DNA of 64,000 nt from Pseudobdellovibrionaceae bacterium (GTDB taxonomy: Bacteria > Bdellovibrionota > Bdellovibrionia > Bdellovibrionales > UBA1609). The translations under genes were made by a program, and so were the position numbers. The stretch's first letter is position 1. Every line of letters starts with the position of its first letter. This document shows, piece by piece, positions 37,550 through 47,006 of this stretch. The notes beneath the pieces are model-generated. The model was given only the letters and a program-made list of their open reading frames with translations. It did no database searches and was not told the DNA's origin. The DNA lies in assembly GCA_023954155.1 (NCBI GenBank), contig JAMLIO010000004.1, forward strand, positions 64,436 to 128,435. The letters run 5' to 3'.

Positions 37550-38836
37550 ATGTTAAAGCAATTGAGCTTCAGAAAGTATTCACTATTGCTCTTATCGGTT
37601 TACTTTTTAGGCGATCATATTTCAAGTCAAAGAATCAGCTCTTTAAATGAGCACGACCTTAGTCAAGCGACTGGGGCCTCTGTAGTTGCTGCACCAACAG
37701 GTATCAGAAGTACAGTTTTGACCGATGCTAACATTGCCCCTAAAAAATCTAGTAAAAAAGAGATCAATGTTCTTTTGAACGACCCTGCGATGCCTCACAC
37801 TTGGGGTTTAAAACAAACAGATGTACAAAAAGCGTGGAAGATTTCACAGGGCAGTAAGAAAGTTGTAGTTGCTGTGATTGATACAGGCGTGGATATTAAA
37901 CAAGAAGACATTAAAAATAACTTATGGATCAATCCCAACCCTACTAAGGGTGACCTGCATGGATGGAATTTTGTGAATGACAATAATGATCTTTCTGACA
38001 ACCACGGACATGGAACGCATATCGCAGGTATTATTGGGGCTGAAGGTGGTAATGGTAAGGGGATCAGTGGAGTGTCTCCACAAGTGAGCCTTATGATCTT
38101 AAAGTATTACGATCCTAATAGTCGTGGTTCAGACAACTTAAAAAATACGATTCGTGCGATTCACTACGCTATTGATAATGGGGCGCACATTATTAACTAT
38201 TCGGGTGGTGGTTTAGATTACAGCGAAGAAGAAAAAGCCGCCATTGAAAGAGCAAGACGTCGTGGAATTTTATTTGTTGCAGCTGCGGGTAATGAAAGAT
38301 CAAATTCAGATATCAAGAAGTATTATCCTGCGGACTATGATTTAGATAATATCATCTCTGTTACTGCTTTAGATCAAAAGCAACAGATTTTACCTTCAAG
38401 TAACTATGGTGTGCAAACGGTGCATATCGCAGCTCCTGGAAACAATATTTACTCAACACTTCCTAATAACCGCTATGGATATATGACGGGAACATCACAG
38501 GCCACAGCCTTTGTGAGTGGTGTGGCGGCTTTGATTTTAGCTCATCATCAAGATTTAAAACCTTATCAAATTGGCGCTTATCTTAAGAACACAGGAGATT
38601 TGATTGATGGTTTGAAGGACAAGACTGCCACAAGTCGTAAAATCAACTCTTATCGTGCTCTTTCAATTTTAGGGCAGGGTATGGGTGCCACAGGTGTGAT
38701 TGCGACAAACTCTTCAAATCTCAATACAACTTTTAATCCTAGTAGCCAGCAGCAAGCTAGACAGGCTCGTCGTGAATCTCAAAAAGAAGGTTCACTAGAA
38801 AGTTTTGCAAATAGCTTGTTACAAAAAATTCAGTAG
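37550..38836 (+). CDS. Subtilisin-like serine protease (S8 family)
   Basis: 428 residues with a signal peptide (SLLLLSVYFLGDHISS) and a short propeptide-like segment. Catalytic residues are Asp about 111 (VAVIDTGVD), His about 154 (NHGHGTHIAG) and Ser about 316 (MTGTSQATAFVSG), with the oxyanion Asn about 248 (AAGNERS). It is exported and degrades proteins in the periplasm or outside. The C-terminal 50 residues are Gln/Ser-rich and may be a linker. The GGGGG ribosome-binding region lies upstream. Convergent with the transglycosylase, 11 bp apart. Confidence 0.94.
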   Translation: MLKQLSFRKYSLLLLSVYFLGDHISSQRISSLNEHDLSQATGASVVAAPTGIRSTVLTDANIAPKKSSKKEINVLLNDPAMPHTWGLKQTDVQKAWKISQGSKKVVVAVIDTGVDIKQEDIKNNLWINPNPTKGDLHGWNFVNDNNDLSDNHGHGTHIAGIIGAEGGNGKGISGVSPQVSLMILKYYDPNSRGSDNLKNTIRAIHYAIDNGAHIINYSGGGLDYSEEEKAAIERARRRGILFVAAAGNERSNSDIKKYYPADYDLDNIISVTALDQKQQILPSSNYGVQTVHIAAPGNNIYSTLPNNRYGYMTGTSQATAFVSGVAALILAHHQDLKPYQIGAYLKNTGDLIDGLKDKTATSRKINSYRALSILGQGMGATGVIATNSSNLNTTFNPSSQQQARQARRESQKEGSLESFANSLLQKIQ

Positions 38837-38847
38837 GATTTTTTGTT

Positions 38848-40806
38848 TTATAATCCTGCGGGGAACCACTCTCCGATAGGATTGTTGTTAAGATAGCTGT
38901 AAATAATAAAATTTCTTAAAACTAGTTTGTTATAGTTGCGGGTTTCTTTATAAGGAATCTCTTCGATGAATTCAAGCCAATTGCCTTTAAATCTAGTTTT
39001 AAACCAAACTTGGGCCTTCTTTTCGTCAGCATTATAACCTGATAGTGCCATAACCAATGATTGGGAATTGCGATTGTATAGACTTCTGAGGTGAAAGCTT
39101 CCTAATTGGATGTTCTTTTCTGGTTGGTAAAGATCTAAAGAGTTTTTGTACTCCACGCCCACCTTAGGAGCGATCTCTTTTGCTAGTGAGGGCAGAAGCT
39201 GCATTAAACCTCTGGCATCAGCCCAACTTTTGGCAATGGGGTTAAAGACAGATTCTTGGCGAATAATAGAAAAGACAAGCTCGGCAGGAACTTGATACTT
39301 TTGTGCCGATTGAGTGACTAGAGTTTTGTAAGGTGTAGGAAAGAGATCGGCACAAGGTGAATCCTTTGCCATACAAAGTTCGGGTTTAAGTTTGATGTCC
39401 AAAAATAAATTGTGAGTGTCTCCATTTCGGGCCAGCAAACGTTTAACAAATAAACGTTCGGCTTTGCTAATTTTATTTTTGTACTGTTTGTAATAACTTT
39501 TTAAATAGGCTTGAGTAGCGACCACAGAAACTTCGTGGAGCTGTTTATAAAGGGTGAAGTTTAAACTGGCTGGGCGTTTTTTATAAGCCGCAGATTCTAG
39601 GTTTTCAAGTTGTGAAGAGGGAAAATCAATATTGCGGTGTTTTCTTACAAGGGCTGCATAAAAAGAAAGAGGATAGCGCTTTAAAAGTAGATCTTCGATG
39701 CCAGCGATTTCTTTTTTAATGTCCTCAGTCTGCTCCTTTTTTTGTAGCATTTCTTTGAGCCAATAATACAGACGAGACCTGCTGTCCTCGGGGTCGTTCA
39801 CTTTAATGGCGTCACGCAAGGCTTGTTCGGCGATATCGAGCTTGTTGCTTTTATAGTTGTCCCAAAACTTTTGCCAATGCAAAGTTAAAAGGTCATCTAA
39901 GTTTAAAGATTTCTCTGCTAAAGCTAAATCAATGTACTTTAGCGACTCAGTAAGGTTGGAGCGCTCTTCAAATAGACGAGCCTTAATCCAATATGCAGTT
40001 TGCAATGAGATGTGAGGTTTAAGTATTGGGATCAGCTCATCTAGGGTCTTTTCGGCACTTGAAAGTGACTGATAGGTCCATAAGGTTCTGACATGGGCGA
40101 TACCTATGCGGTTCATCTGTGTGGCTGTGATATTTTTTTTCTTAAATTGCTCAAGGGCAAAGTTATAATGTCGGTCAGAGGCTTTGATAAAGACCTTACC
40201 GCGCTCTTTAAGTTTATGGGTGAGAACAATTTGATTTAAGGCGCGTAATTTGCCCTCAACATCATTAGAACATTTAAAGTTGGCATCGAATAATTTTAAA
40301 CTCAACTCAAACTTTCTGAATTCACGAAATTTTTGTGCACGCTCAAAGTTGGGGCGGCAGTCTTCGAGGTTGATCTTTTCGTTTGTAAGTTCATAAAGAG
40401 CTTTTTGTGCCTCTTCATTAGAGATGTTCATACTGGTTTGAGTTTCAATGATTTTATCTAAAAGGCTTTTTTGTAAGGGAGCAAAGTCGGCTTTATCAAA
40501 AAGTTTATAAAGAATTTTAATCTTGTGGTCTGAATTGGAAATACTATCTACAAAACTTAAATCTGTCTGTAAAATATCAAGAATATAACTTTCAACCCAG
40601 GGGTAATCAGACATCAGCTCAAGTAAGGAACTGATATCATTGTTTTGAATAGCTGAGATCAATGGAGAGTAGTCGGTGATTTTTTTGGTGTGAGAGGAGC
40701 TAGCTTGTGAAGCCAAAGGAATAAAAAGGGAAGATAAGAAGATAGCCGTCGATAAAAGAGGTGCGACATACGAATTAAAATAGGAATGAAAAAAAACCTT
40801 TTGCAT
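38848..40806 (-). CDS. Lytic murein transglycosylase, Slt family
   Basis: 652 residues: signal peptide (LLSTAIFLSSLFIPLASQAS), an alpha-helical superhelix to about residue 490, then a C-terminal SLT domain with catalytic Glu about 514 (IIRQESVFNP), ARGLMQLLPS and ALSGYNADEKKAQVW. In most relatives the last motif reads GYNAG; here Asp replaces Gly. It cuts peptidoglycan in the periplasm. It is closer to E. coli Slt70 in length than the enzyme at 21772. It is followed upstream by an unrelated EamA gene. Confidence 0.88.
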   Translation of the reverse strand: MQKVFFHSYFNSYVAPLLSTAIFLSSLFIPLASQASSSHTKKITDYSPLISAIQNNDISSLLELMSDYPWVESYILDILQTDLSFVDSISNSDHKIKILYKLFDKADFAPLQKSLLDKIIETQTSMNISNEEAQKALYELTNEKINLEDCRPNFERAQKFREFRKFELSLKLFDANFKCSNDVEGKLRALNQIVLTHKLKERGKVFIKASDRHYNFALEQFKKKNITATQMNRIGIAHVRTLWTYQSLSSAEKTLDELIPILKPHISLQTAYWIKARLFEERSNLTESLKYIDLALAEKSLNLDDLLTLHWQKFWDNYKSNKLDIAEQALRDAIKVNDPEDSRSRLYYWLKEMLQKKEQTEDIKKEIAGIEDLLLKRYPLSFYAALVRKHRNIDFPSSQLENLESAAYKKRPASLNFTLYKQLHEVSVVATQAYLKSYYKQYKNKISKAERLFVKRLLARNGDTHNLFLDIKLKPELCMAKDSPCADLFPTPYKTLVTQSAQKYQVPAELVFSIIRQESVFNPIAKSWADARGLMQLLPSLAKEIAPKVGVEYKNSLDLYQPEKNIQLGSFHLRSLYNRNSQSLVMALSGYNADEKKAQVWFKTRFKGNWLEFIEEIPYKETRNYNKLVLRNFIIYSYLNNNPIGEWFPAGL

Positions 40807-40813
40807 CCATATA

Positions 40814-41722
40814 TTATGACTTTTTTCGCACCAATGTCCACGACACTCCGGTCACAACTAAAAAGGCCCCGACCCATCCTATCCAACTGGTGTTCTCTCG
40901 AGGCATCCAAGAAATATTGAGCAAATTTCCAAGATAGATCAGGCCCAAAGTCCCGAGAGGATTGACCGTAATAATAAGACTGACACGGCTTGCGGGAGCA
41001 CGCTTAAGTGCCTCTGCCAGACACCCATAACCCACAAGGGTATTTAAACCCAAAAGGACTAAGATGAACCACTCCCATGCGCCTAAACTGAGAGTTTGTT
41101 TTAGGTCGGCATTTAGGCAAAGAAGTAACCCAGCGGCAAAATAAATCACCAGATTAAGAGTTTGAGGATTCCACTGGTCGCCTAAAATTTTTTGAATCAC
41201 AGCATAAGCCGCCCAAACTAGGGCTGCGACAATCAGCCAGATATTACCACTGGTCATATACACAGATTCTGCTAGCCCTATTTTATCGTAATAGAAAAAG
41301 ATAAAACCTAAAGAGGCCACAATGATCCCTAACATCTGTCTGCGAGTAAAACTCTCTTTAAAAAGAAAGACGCCAGCAAGAGCTAAACTTAAAGGACCTA
41401 TCTGAATCATGATTTGGGAGTTTCCAGCGCCAGTGAGTTCCACTCCTTTCATAAAACCAAAATAGTTAAAACCTAAAAAACTCCCAGCGACTAAAGCGAG
41501 CCATGGAAAGTTCTTTTTTAAAACTACGAACTCTTGACGTTTAAAAAGAAGATAGATGAGCAGCAGACCTGCAAAAGCCAGTACAACACGAAGGGCTGCA
41601 ATGTTGGCGGTGGTTGTAAATGTAAGCGCGTACTTGAGTCCAATAGCTAAAACGGCCCAGCATAGGGCCGTAATCCAAGCGAACAGAAGTCCGAGGTTTC
41701 TTTCTGACATATTTATTTTCAT
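40814..41722 (-). CDS. EamA/DMT-family transporter
   Basis: About 302 residues with ten hydrophobic helices in two EamA repeats (LFAWITALCWAVLAIGLKY opens repeat one, WLIVAALVWAAYAVIQK opens repeat two). It is an inner-membrane drug/metabolite exporter; substrate unknown. Start taken at ATG 41722, which has AAAGG upstream; the frame extends to 41743. ATGGGA/TCCCAT flank this ribosome-binding site and could form a weak hairpin. It ends seven bases from the transglycosylase start, so the two may be cotranscribed. Confidence 0.85.
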   Translation of the reverse strand: MKINMSERNLGLLFAWITALCWAVLAIGLKYALTFTTTANIAALRVVLAFAGLLLIYLLFKRQEFVVLKKNFPWLALVAGSFLGFNYFGFMKGVELTGAGNSQIMIQIGPLSLALAGVFLFKESFTRRQMLGIIVASLGFIFFYYDKIGLAESVYMTSGNIWLIVAALVWAAYAVIQKILGDQWNPQTLNLVIYFAAGLLLCLNADLKQTLSLGAWEWFILVLLGLNTLVGYGCLAEALKRAPASRVSLIITVNPLGTLGLIYLGNLLNISWMPRENTSWIGWVGAFLVVTGVSWTLVRKKS

Positions 41723-41760
41723 GGGACCTTTTCTAGATCCCATCTATTTAGGTGCAGGGC

Positions 41761-42657
41761 CTAAAGGCTATTGACCTTTAAGGCATGGATTCTTTCTTCA
41801 AGAGGAGGGTGGGTCATGAAAAGGTGCTTGATGCCTTTTTTAGACACGCCTGAAATCTTAAGTGAAGCCACTGCGGGATCTTGTTTGCTTTGTAAAACAG
41901 TTCTGTATCCCATAGCAAGCTTTTCTAAAGCTTTGATCATTTTATTTTTACCTGCATACATGGCTCCACCATAATCAGCACGAAATTCACGACGACGTGA
42001 AAACCAATTGACCAAAATAGAACCAAAAAGAGCAAGCACAAAGCTCACAAGCATATAAATTCCAAAGCGTGCAGCCCCTCGGCCTCTTTCATCTAGTTTT
42101 GAAGCTATAATATCTGCAAGCAGTCTTGAAACAATCATGACAATCGCATTCACTACACCTTGAATCAGAGTCATAGTGACCATATCCCCATTAGCAATGT
42201 GAGCCACTTCGTGGGCTAACACACCTTCCACTTCATCGCGGTCCATGGCTTCGAGTAAACCAGAAGACACGGCCACAAGGGAGTTGGACCTAGAGGGTCC
42301 CGTTGCAAAAGCGTTAAGTTCATTAGCTGGGTAAATGGCCACTTCAGGCATTTTGGGCAGGCCCGCTTTTTTAGCTAAAGCATAAGTGGTGTCCACCAAC
42401 CATTTTTCAGTAGGGTGGGAAGAGTTAGGAGAAAGCATTTCTAAACGCATAAGACGTTTAGCCATCCACTTGGAGGTCCAAAGTGAAAAGAACGCACCAC
42501 CCATACCAAGAATAAGATAAAAGGTGATCACATAAGCGTAATACCCATCAAGAGGGACATTAAAATATTCACGTAAAACAAACATGGCCACAGAGGCCGT
42601 CATCACCATCAGAATGTTCACACCAAAAAATAACAGGAACCTTTTAATTGTAGCCAT
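41761..42657 (-). CDS. htpX: Membrane zinc protease HtpX
   Basis: About 298 residues of peptidase family M48. Two N-terminal membrane helices precede the zinc motif HEVAH (about residues 149-153) in GVLAHEVAHIANGDM; two further hydrophobic segments follow, and the third ligand region is REFRADYGGAMYAG. It removes misfolded inner-membrane proteins under stress. Start taken at ATG 42657 (MATIKRFLLF); an ATG at 42678 lies upstream but the AGGAG falls between them, about 11 bases before 42657. It is preceded by hairpin D. Confidence 0.94.
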   Translation of the reverse strand: MATIKRFLLFFGVNILMVMTASVAMFVLREYFNVPLDGYYAYVITFYLILGMGGAFFSLWTSKWMAKRLMRLEMLSPNSSHPTEKWLVDTTYALAKKAGLPKMPEVAIYPANELNAFATGPSRSNSLVAVSSGLLEAMDRDEVEGVLAHEVAHIANGDMVTMTLIQGVVNAIVMIVSRLLADIIASKLDERGRGAARFGIYMLVSFVLALFGSILVNWFSRRREFRADYGGAMYAGKNKMIKALEKLAMGYRTVLQSKQDPAVASLKISGVSKKGIKHLFMTHPPLEERIHALKVNSL

Positions 42658-42751
42658 AGTCGTTTTGTCTCCTCTCATAATTATGAGTCAATTATGGGGC
42701 TCTTTCAGACCAGGTCAAGCTATGATGGACGACAAAACTCCACAATTTCAA

Positions 42752-42988
42752 CTAGCTAGTTTGGGAATAACTGAAATTAAATCATAAATCTTCAGACATT
42801 TAGATTTAGATTATACCTTAGCTTCCAACGCAGCAGAGAGCGGGTGCAAAGCGTCTTCGGCCTGCGTCACTTTGTGCCGCAGGTCGGATACGCATTGCTC
42901 GACTCTGGAGGTTGCAATCTAAGGTATAATCTAAATCTAAATGTCTGAAGATTTATGATTTAATTTCAGTTATTCCCAAACTAGCTAG
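42752..42988. repeat. Long hairpin D: perfect 70-bp arms around a 97-bp core
   Basis: Left arm 42752-42821 and right arm 42919-42988 are exact reverse complements over 70 bp, ending inward with TTATACCTTAG. The core contains GCGGGTGCAAAGCGTCTTCG and TCGGATACGCATTGCTCG, and its centre is a short stem CCTGCG/CGCAGG instead of the longer centre of C and E. The right arm ends one base past the clpA stop codon, so the left arm carries an inverted copy of it. It lies between two minus-strand genes, clpA and htpX. Confidence 0.95.
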
Positions 42989-45150
42989 CTCAGTGTGAGT
43001 AAGTCTTTGTCGACTTTCAGTGCTAAAGTGGCACCAGTTTTTTTCTTGCCATTGCGAGTTCCGAAAAGAAGAGGTTCGACAAGTAAGGGTTTGATGTGTT
43101 CGTTGATGGTGCGTTGGAAAGGACGGGCTCCCATTAACGGATCAAAGCCTTTTTCGTAAAGCCATTCGATCACTTCTGGGGTCCAGGTGAGTTTGAAGTT
43201 TTTGGCTTCGACCTGAGTTTTAAGTTCGTTCATAAATTTTATGATCACATCTAGCAGTTGGTCCTTTGGAAGCGGATCAAACTTAATGATGCCTGTGAGA
43301 CGGTTGATGAACTCTGGGGCGAAGAATTTTTTAACGGCATCGTCGCTAAATTTAGAGGTGCTTTCTTTATGAAAGCCCATCAGATTTTTAGAGGCTTCGC
43401 GTGCACCAAGGTTACTGGTCATAATGATAATGGCGTTGCTAAAGTTGACACTTAAACCTTTAGAGTCTGTCAGTTGTCCCGAGTCCATAACCTGTAATAA
43501 AATATTTAACAGATCAGGATGGGCTTTTTCGATCTCATCAAGCAAAATGACGGAGTGAGGATTTTCACGAATGGCAGTGGTCATCTGCCCACCTTCGTCG
43601 TAACCCACATATCCTGGAGGCGCACCAATAAGTTTGGCGACACTGTGTTTTTCCATGTATTCACTCATATCAAACTTCATAAAATGAATATTGAGTTCAC
43701 GGGCAAGTTGACGACTGACTTCTGTTTTTCCTACGCCCGTGGGTCCTGTAAATAAAAAACTTCCTATGGGTCCTTGCAAAGGACCAAGGCCTGAACGGGA
43801 GAATTGGATGGCGGCCACAAGTTTTTCAATGGCGGGGTCTTGGCCAAAAATTTTAGTTTTTAAGCGTTCTTTTAAATTCTTTAAAGCATCCAGTTCATTG
43901 ATCTCTGCGGTCTCTTCAGGAATCTTGGCCATTCTGGCGACCACTCGTTCAATGATTTTAGTGCTGACTTCTGTCTCTTGTAACAGTTGGGCCATGGCTC
44001 CTGCTTCGTCTATAACGTCTAAAGCCTTATCTGGCCATTTACGCTCATGCAGATGTTTACCCGAAAGATCGACGGCTAAACCGATAGTGTCTAAATCATA
44101 GGTGACCTTGTGGTGAATTTCGTAGTCTTGAATTAAACCTTCTACAATATCATAACACTCTTCGCGTGTGGGTTCGTCTAATTCTAACTTTTGGAAACGT
44201 CTGACAAATGCAGGTTCGTTTTCAAGTTGCTTGCGCATTTCAGAGGGGGTGGTGGCTCCAATAAAACGAATATTGGATTTTTCTAGATAGGGTTTTACTA
44301 GATTGGCTAAATCAGAGTTGCCTCCCGTTGTGCGTCCCGCTCCCACAAGGTTATGAACGTCGTCGATAAACACAATAGGGTTTTCAAATTGTTTAAGTTC
44401 TTTGAACAGTCCATCAATACGACTTTCTAAGTCTCCACGATATTTAGTTCCTGCAAGTAAAGCCCCGATTTGCAGAGAATACACTTGCGCATTTTTTAAG
44501 GCCTTGGGTGGCTTTTGAGTTAAGCTTTGGACAAAACCCATCACAAAGGCGGTTTTTCCTACACCTGTGTCGCCCACAATCAGGGCATGATTTTTATGTT
44601 TACGCATCAGCGTGCGATAAAGAGTACGAATCTCTTCGGCGCGGCCAATGAACTTTTGCGGGTAGTCTTTCAGATAAGCATTGAGCAGCAAGGTGTACTT
44701 TTCGACATAGGACTCCGCCCCTTCGGCTTCTTCGCCTTGTTGTGAGAGGTAATCCATAAATAATAAAGGGTCTATGCCGTTTTTTTCTAATACATAAGGG
44801 ACATAAGAGTCCTCTTCGTCAAAGCTTGCGATAAGAACGTGACAAGATTGGATGCTTGATTTTCCAGCATTTTGAGCTTGGTTTAGGGCGCGGTTTAAAG
44901 TGCGATGCAAGGAGAGGGTGGGTTCAGGAGGTGTGTTGCCCGAAACTGTAGGGTTATGTTTTTGGATCAAGTCTTGAATTTCAATCAGAACGGCCTGCAT
45001 ATTTAGCGATGACCAGGAAAAGAATGAAGCGCCTTCTTTGGATAGACAGAACTGTTCTAGAAAGTGCTCTAGGGTGACAAATTCGTGGTGCTCAGCTAAT
45101 GCTTTTTCCGTAGATTTTTGTAAAATAAGTTGAAGGTCATGAGATAACAT
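42985..45150 (-). CDS. clpA: ATP-dependent Clp protease ATPase subunit ClpA
   Basis: 721 residues, two AAA+ modules: Walker A VGDTGVGKTAF about residue 195 and FTGPTGVGKTEVS about 470, with an N-terminal Clp-N domain. It unfolds substrates and feeds them to ClpP, whose gene is not in the window. The start abuts the stop of clpS with no gap, giving translational coupling with its adaptor. The gene ends inside hairpin D, which may serve as its terminator. Confidence 0.95.
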   Translation of the reverse strand: MLSHDLQLILQKSTEKALAEHHEFVTLEHFLEQFCLSKEGASFFSWSSLNMQAVLIEIQDLIQKHNPTVSGNTPPEPTLSLHRTLNRALNQAQNAGKSSIQSCHVLIASFDEEDSYVPYVLEKNGIDPLLFMDYLSQQGEEAEGAESYVEKYTLLLNAYLKDYPQKFIGRAEEIRTLYRTLMRKHKNHALIVGDTGVGKTAFVMGFVQSLTQKPPKALKNAQVYSLQIGALLAGTKYRGDLESRIDGLFKELKQFENPIVFIDDVHNLVGAGRTTGGNSDLANLVKPYLEKSNIRFIGATTPSEMRKQLENEPAFVRRFQKLELDEPTREECYDIVEGLIQDYEIHHKVTYDLDTIGLAVDLSGKHLHERKWPDKALDVIDEAGAMAQLLQETEVSTKIIERVVARMAKIPEETAEINELDALKNLKERLKTKIFGQDPAIEKLVAAIQFSRSGLGPLQGPIGSFLFTGPTGVGKTEVSRQLARELNIHFMKFDMSEYMEKHSVAKLIGAPPGYVGYDEGGQMTTAIRENPHSVILLDEIEKAHPDLLNILLQVMDSGQLTDSKGLSVNFSNAIIIMTSNLGAREASKNLMGFHKESTSKFSDDAVKKFFAPEFINRLTGIIKFDPLPKDQLLDVIIKFMNELKTQVEAKNFKLTWTPEVIEWLYEKGFDPLMGARPFQRTINEHIKPLLVEPLLFGTRNGKKKTGATLALKVDKDLLTLS

Positions 45151-45465
45151 TTAGTCTTTCTCCATTTTACATCTTAGAGGGTATTTGTGTTCTTTAGCTA
45201 GGCGTTGAACTTTAAGGACTTTGGACTCTGCAATTTCACGAGTGTACTTGCCAGCTAGACCTTGGCCCTTTTCGTGGACTTCAGTCATAATAGCAATCGC
45301 TTGAGCATTATTGTGCTGGAAGATATTTTCTAGGATATGAACAACAAAATCCATGGGTGTGAAGTCATCGTTGAGCAGAAGCACTTTATAAAAACGAGGA
45401 GTTCGGGTTTTGCTAAGTGTATCAATTTGATCATCAGATTGAGAGTGTTCTCTAATTTTCGACAT
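45151..45465 (-). CDS. clpS: ClpA adaptor ClpS
   Basis: 104 residues. Delivers N-degron substrates to ClpA. The core motif LLNDDFTPMDFVVHIL is present, with MTEVHEKGQGLAGKYTREIAE near the C-terminal half. The flexible N-terminal 25 residues are charged, as expected. It is first in the clpS-clpA operon. The start has AAGGAAGG (reverse strand) upstream. Confidence 0.95.
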   Translation of the reverse strand: MSKIREHSQSDDQIDTLSKTRTPRFYKVLLLNDDFTPMDFVVHILENIFQHNNAQAIAIMTEVHEKGQGLAGKYTREIAESKVLKVQRLAKEHKYPLRCKMEKD

Positions 45466-45700
45466 ACACCTTCCTTACTTTTGTCTCAATATCTACCATC
45501 ACAGTTTATTTTAGCACTTGTTTTGAATTTAATCTGCTCTAGACATATCTCGTCGTCGTTTTGAACTTATAACACAAATATTTTTAGAATAAAGGTCGAG
45601 GAGGACTACCACATGGCTCGTATTTTCGCTTAAACTAGTCGATATAGTATATGAGCGTAAATAACCTACTATTTTGTACGTATACGCGGGGGGTTTAAAT

Positions 45701-46240
45701 ATGAAACGAAAAAGTCAAAAGGGTTTTACCTTAATTGAGCTGATGATCGTGGTGGCGATCATTGGGATTTTGGCCACTTTAGGTGTGCCGCAGTTCCAAA
45801 GATTCCAAGCCCGAGCCAGACAAGCCGAAGCCAGAACCAGTTTATCAGGTATCTATATGGCCATGAAGTCATTCCAAGCAGAATGGAACAGGTACTACGG
45901 AAATTTAGAAGCTATTGGCTATGCTGTTGATGGGCGAATTTTATACGATGCAGGATTTTCTGCTAGTGGTGATGGACCACCAGAGCATCCAGTAATTGAG
46001 TATAGAAGTTCAACTACAGATAAATCGCGCTTACGTAATATTTGTAGGAATAATGCAAGTTGTTCGATGATCACTCCTGCAAACAATCAAACATGTGATG
46101 CAAACGGTGAAGTTCAAACTAGTTTAAGTCGGTTTAGAGCTATTGCGAGTGGAATGGTTTCTCCAAGAGAAAGTGCTGTTTGTGACGTGTGGAGTATCAC
46201 TGAGCAAAAAATGGTTGAGAACGATACTCCAGGTATCTAA
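45701..46240 (+). CDS. pilA: Type IV pilin
   Basis: 179 residues from ATG 45701, which follows a GGGGGG ribosome-binding tract; an upstream ATG at 45674 would add nine residues. The class III signal KRKSQKG is cut before FTLIELMIVVAIIGIL, with Glu at mature position 5. The mature protein has two Cys pairs in the globular head (NICRNNASC, QTC...VC). It is the pilus building block (adhesion, twitching, and prey attachment in predatory relatives). It stands alone, with a strong terminator at its end. A family-level alternative is a minor pilin or type II pseudopilin. Confidence 0.88.
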   Translation: MKRKSQKGFTLIELMIVVAIIGILATLGVPQFQRFQARARQAEARTSLSGIYMAMKSFQAEWNRYYGNLEAIGYAVDGRILYDAGFSASGDGPPEHPVIEYRSSTTDKSRLRNICRNNASCSMITPANNQTCDANGEVQTSLSRFRAIASGMVSPRESAVCDVWSITEQKMVENDTPGI

Positions 46241-46271
46241 ATTATACTGTTGAAATCTCTAATTAAACTTG

Positions 46272-46314
46272 AAAAAAAACACAACTCCGCAGAAAATGGA
46301 GTTGTGTTTTTTTT
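46272..46314 (+). terminator. Strong terminator directly touching the next gene's ATG
   Basis: AAAAAAAACACAACTCC pairs with GGAGTTGTGTTTTTTTT around a nine-base loop, 17 pairs including the A/T ends. The T run ends one base before ATG 46315. The only Shine-Dalgarno-like bases (GGAG) are in the 3' arm, so the following gene has no free ribosome-binding site unless the stem opens. Confidence 0.88.
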
Positions 46315-47001
46315 ATGAAAAAGATGATTTTCCAAAAACAAAAACTCTTTAAATACTTTCTGCTTCTTGCTATAGCATTTACCTTCGCTTCTGTTTTAAA
46401 AGGCATGCTGCAAGCAGTAGAAGAACGCGTTCTGCCTCCACCAGGTGGGATGGAGTATTATTCTTTTGGTTTTGAAGAGACCTTGTCAGACCTGTTATGG
46501 CTCAACTTCATTCAAAACTCCTATGAATGCACACAAAAAAAAGTCTGTGTGCACGATTGGGGATATAGAACACTAAAGCAGGCTACACTGTTAGCCCCCA
46601 AATTTAGATCGTTATACAGTTTAGGAGCTACTAACTTAAGTATTTTGGCGGACGATGATCGTGGTGCCAAAGAGATATTTGACCGAGGATTAGCCGAATA
46701 TCCCAACGATTGGGAGATTAACTATCGAGCGGGTTATCATTATCTCTTAGAACTAGACAATCCCGAAAGAGCAGCCCAACTTTTTGATCAAGCCGCCAGA
46801 TATGGCGCCCCCTTATGGACCAGATCTCTATCTGCTAACCTCTACAGTCGTGTCGGTCAGCTAGAAACCAGCGAGCGCATCTTAAAAGACATGTTAAACT
46901 ACGAAATGGGCGAAGAATGGGAACAAGCCCTTAAAACTCGACTCGAAGAAGTGCAAACCCGCCTCCGCACCCAAAAAATCCAAGACTCCCTCAAGAACTA
47001 G
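46315..47001 (+). CDS. TPR-like protein with N-terminal membrane anchor
   Basis: 228 residues: anchor or signal segment (LFKYFLLLAIAFTFASVLKG), the YYSFGFEETLSDLLWLNF segment, then helical repeats (AKEIFDRGLAEYPNDWEINYR, key residues AxxxFxxGL, and RAAQLFDQAARYGAP) of TPR type. It is probably a periplasmic or membrane-associated scaffold. The position directly after the pilin suggests pilus-related work, but a terminator lies between. Convergent with dnaJ, separated only by hairpin E. Confidence 0.7.
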   Translation: MKKMIFQKQKLFKYFLLLAIAFTFASVLKGMLQAVEERVLPPPGGMEYYSFGFEETLSDLLWLNFIQNSYECTQKKVCVHDWGYRTLKQATLLAPKFRSLYSLGATNLSILADDDRGAKEIFDRGLAEYPNDWEINYRAGYHYLLELDNPERAAQLFDQAARYGAPLWTRSLSANLYSRVGQLETSERILKDMLNYEMGEEWEQALKTRLEEVQTRLRTQKIQDSLKN

Positions 47002-47006
47002 CCCTC

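Noticed and set aside
45614-45628. Sigma-54 promoter before the pilin gene (TGGCTCG...CGC)
   Set aside because: The GG-to-GC spacing is 11 rather than the required 10 bases and the -12 element is poor.
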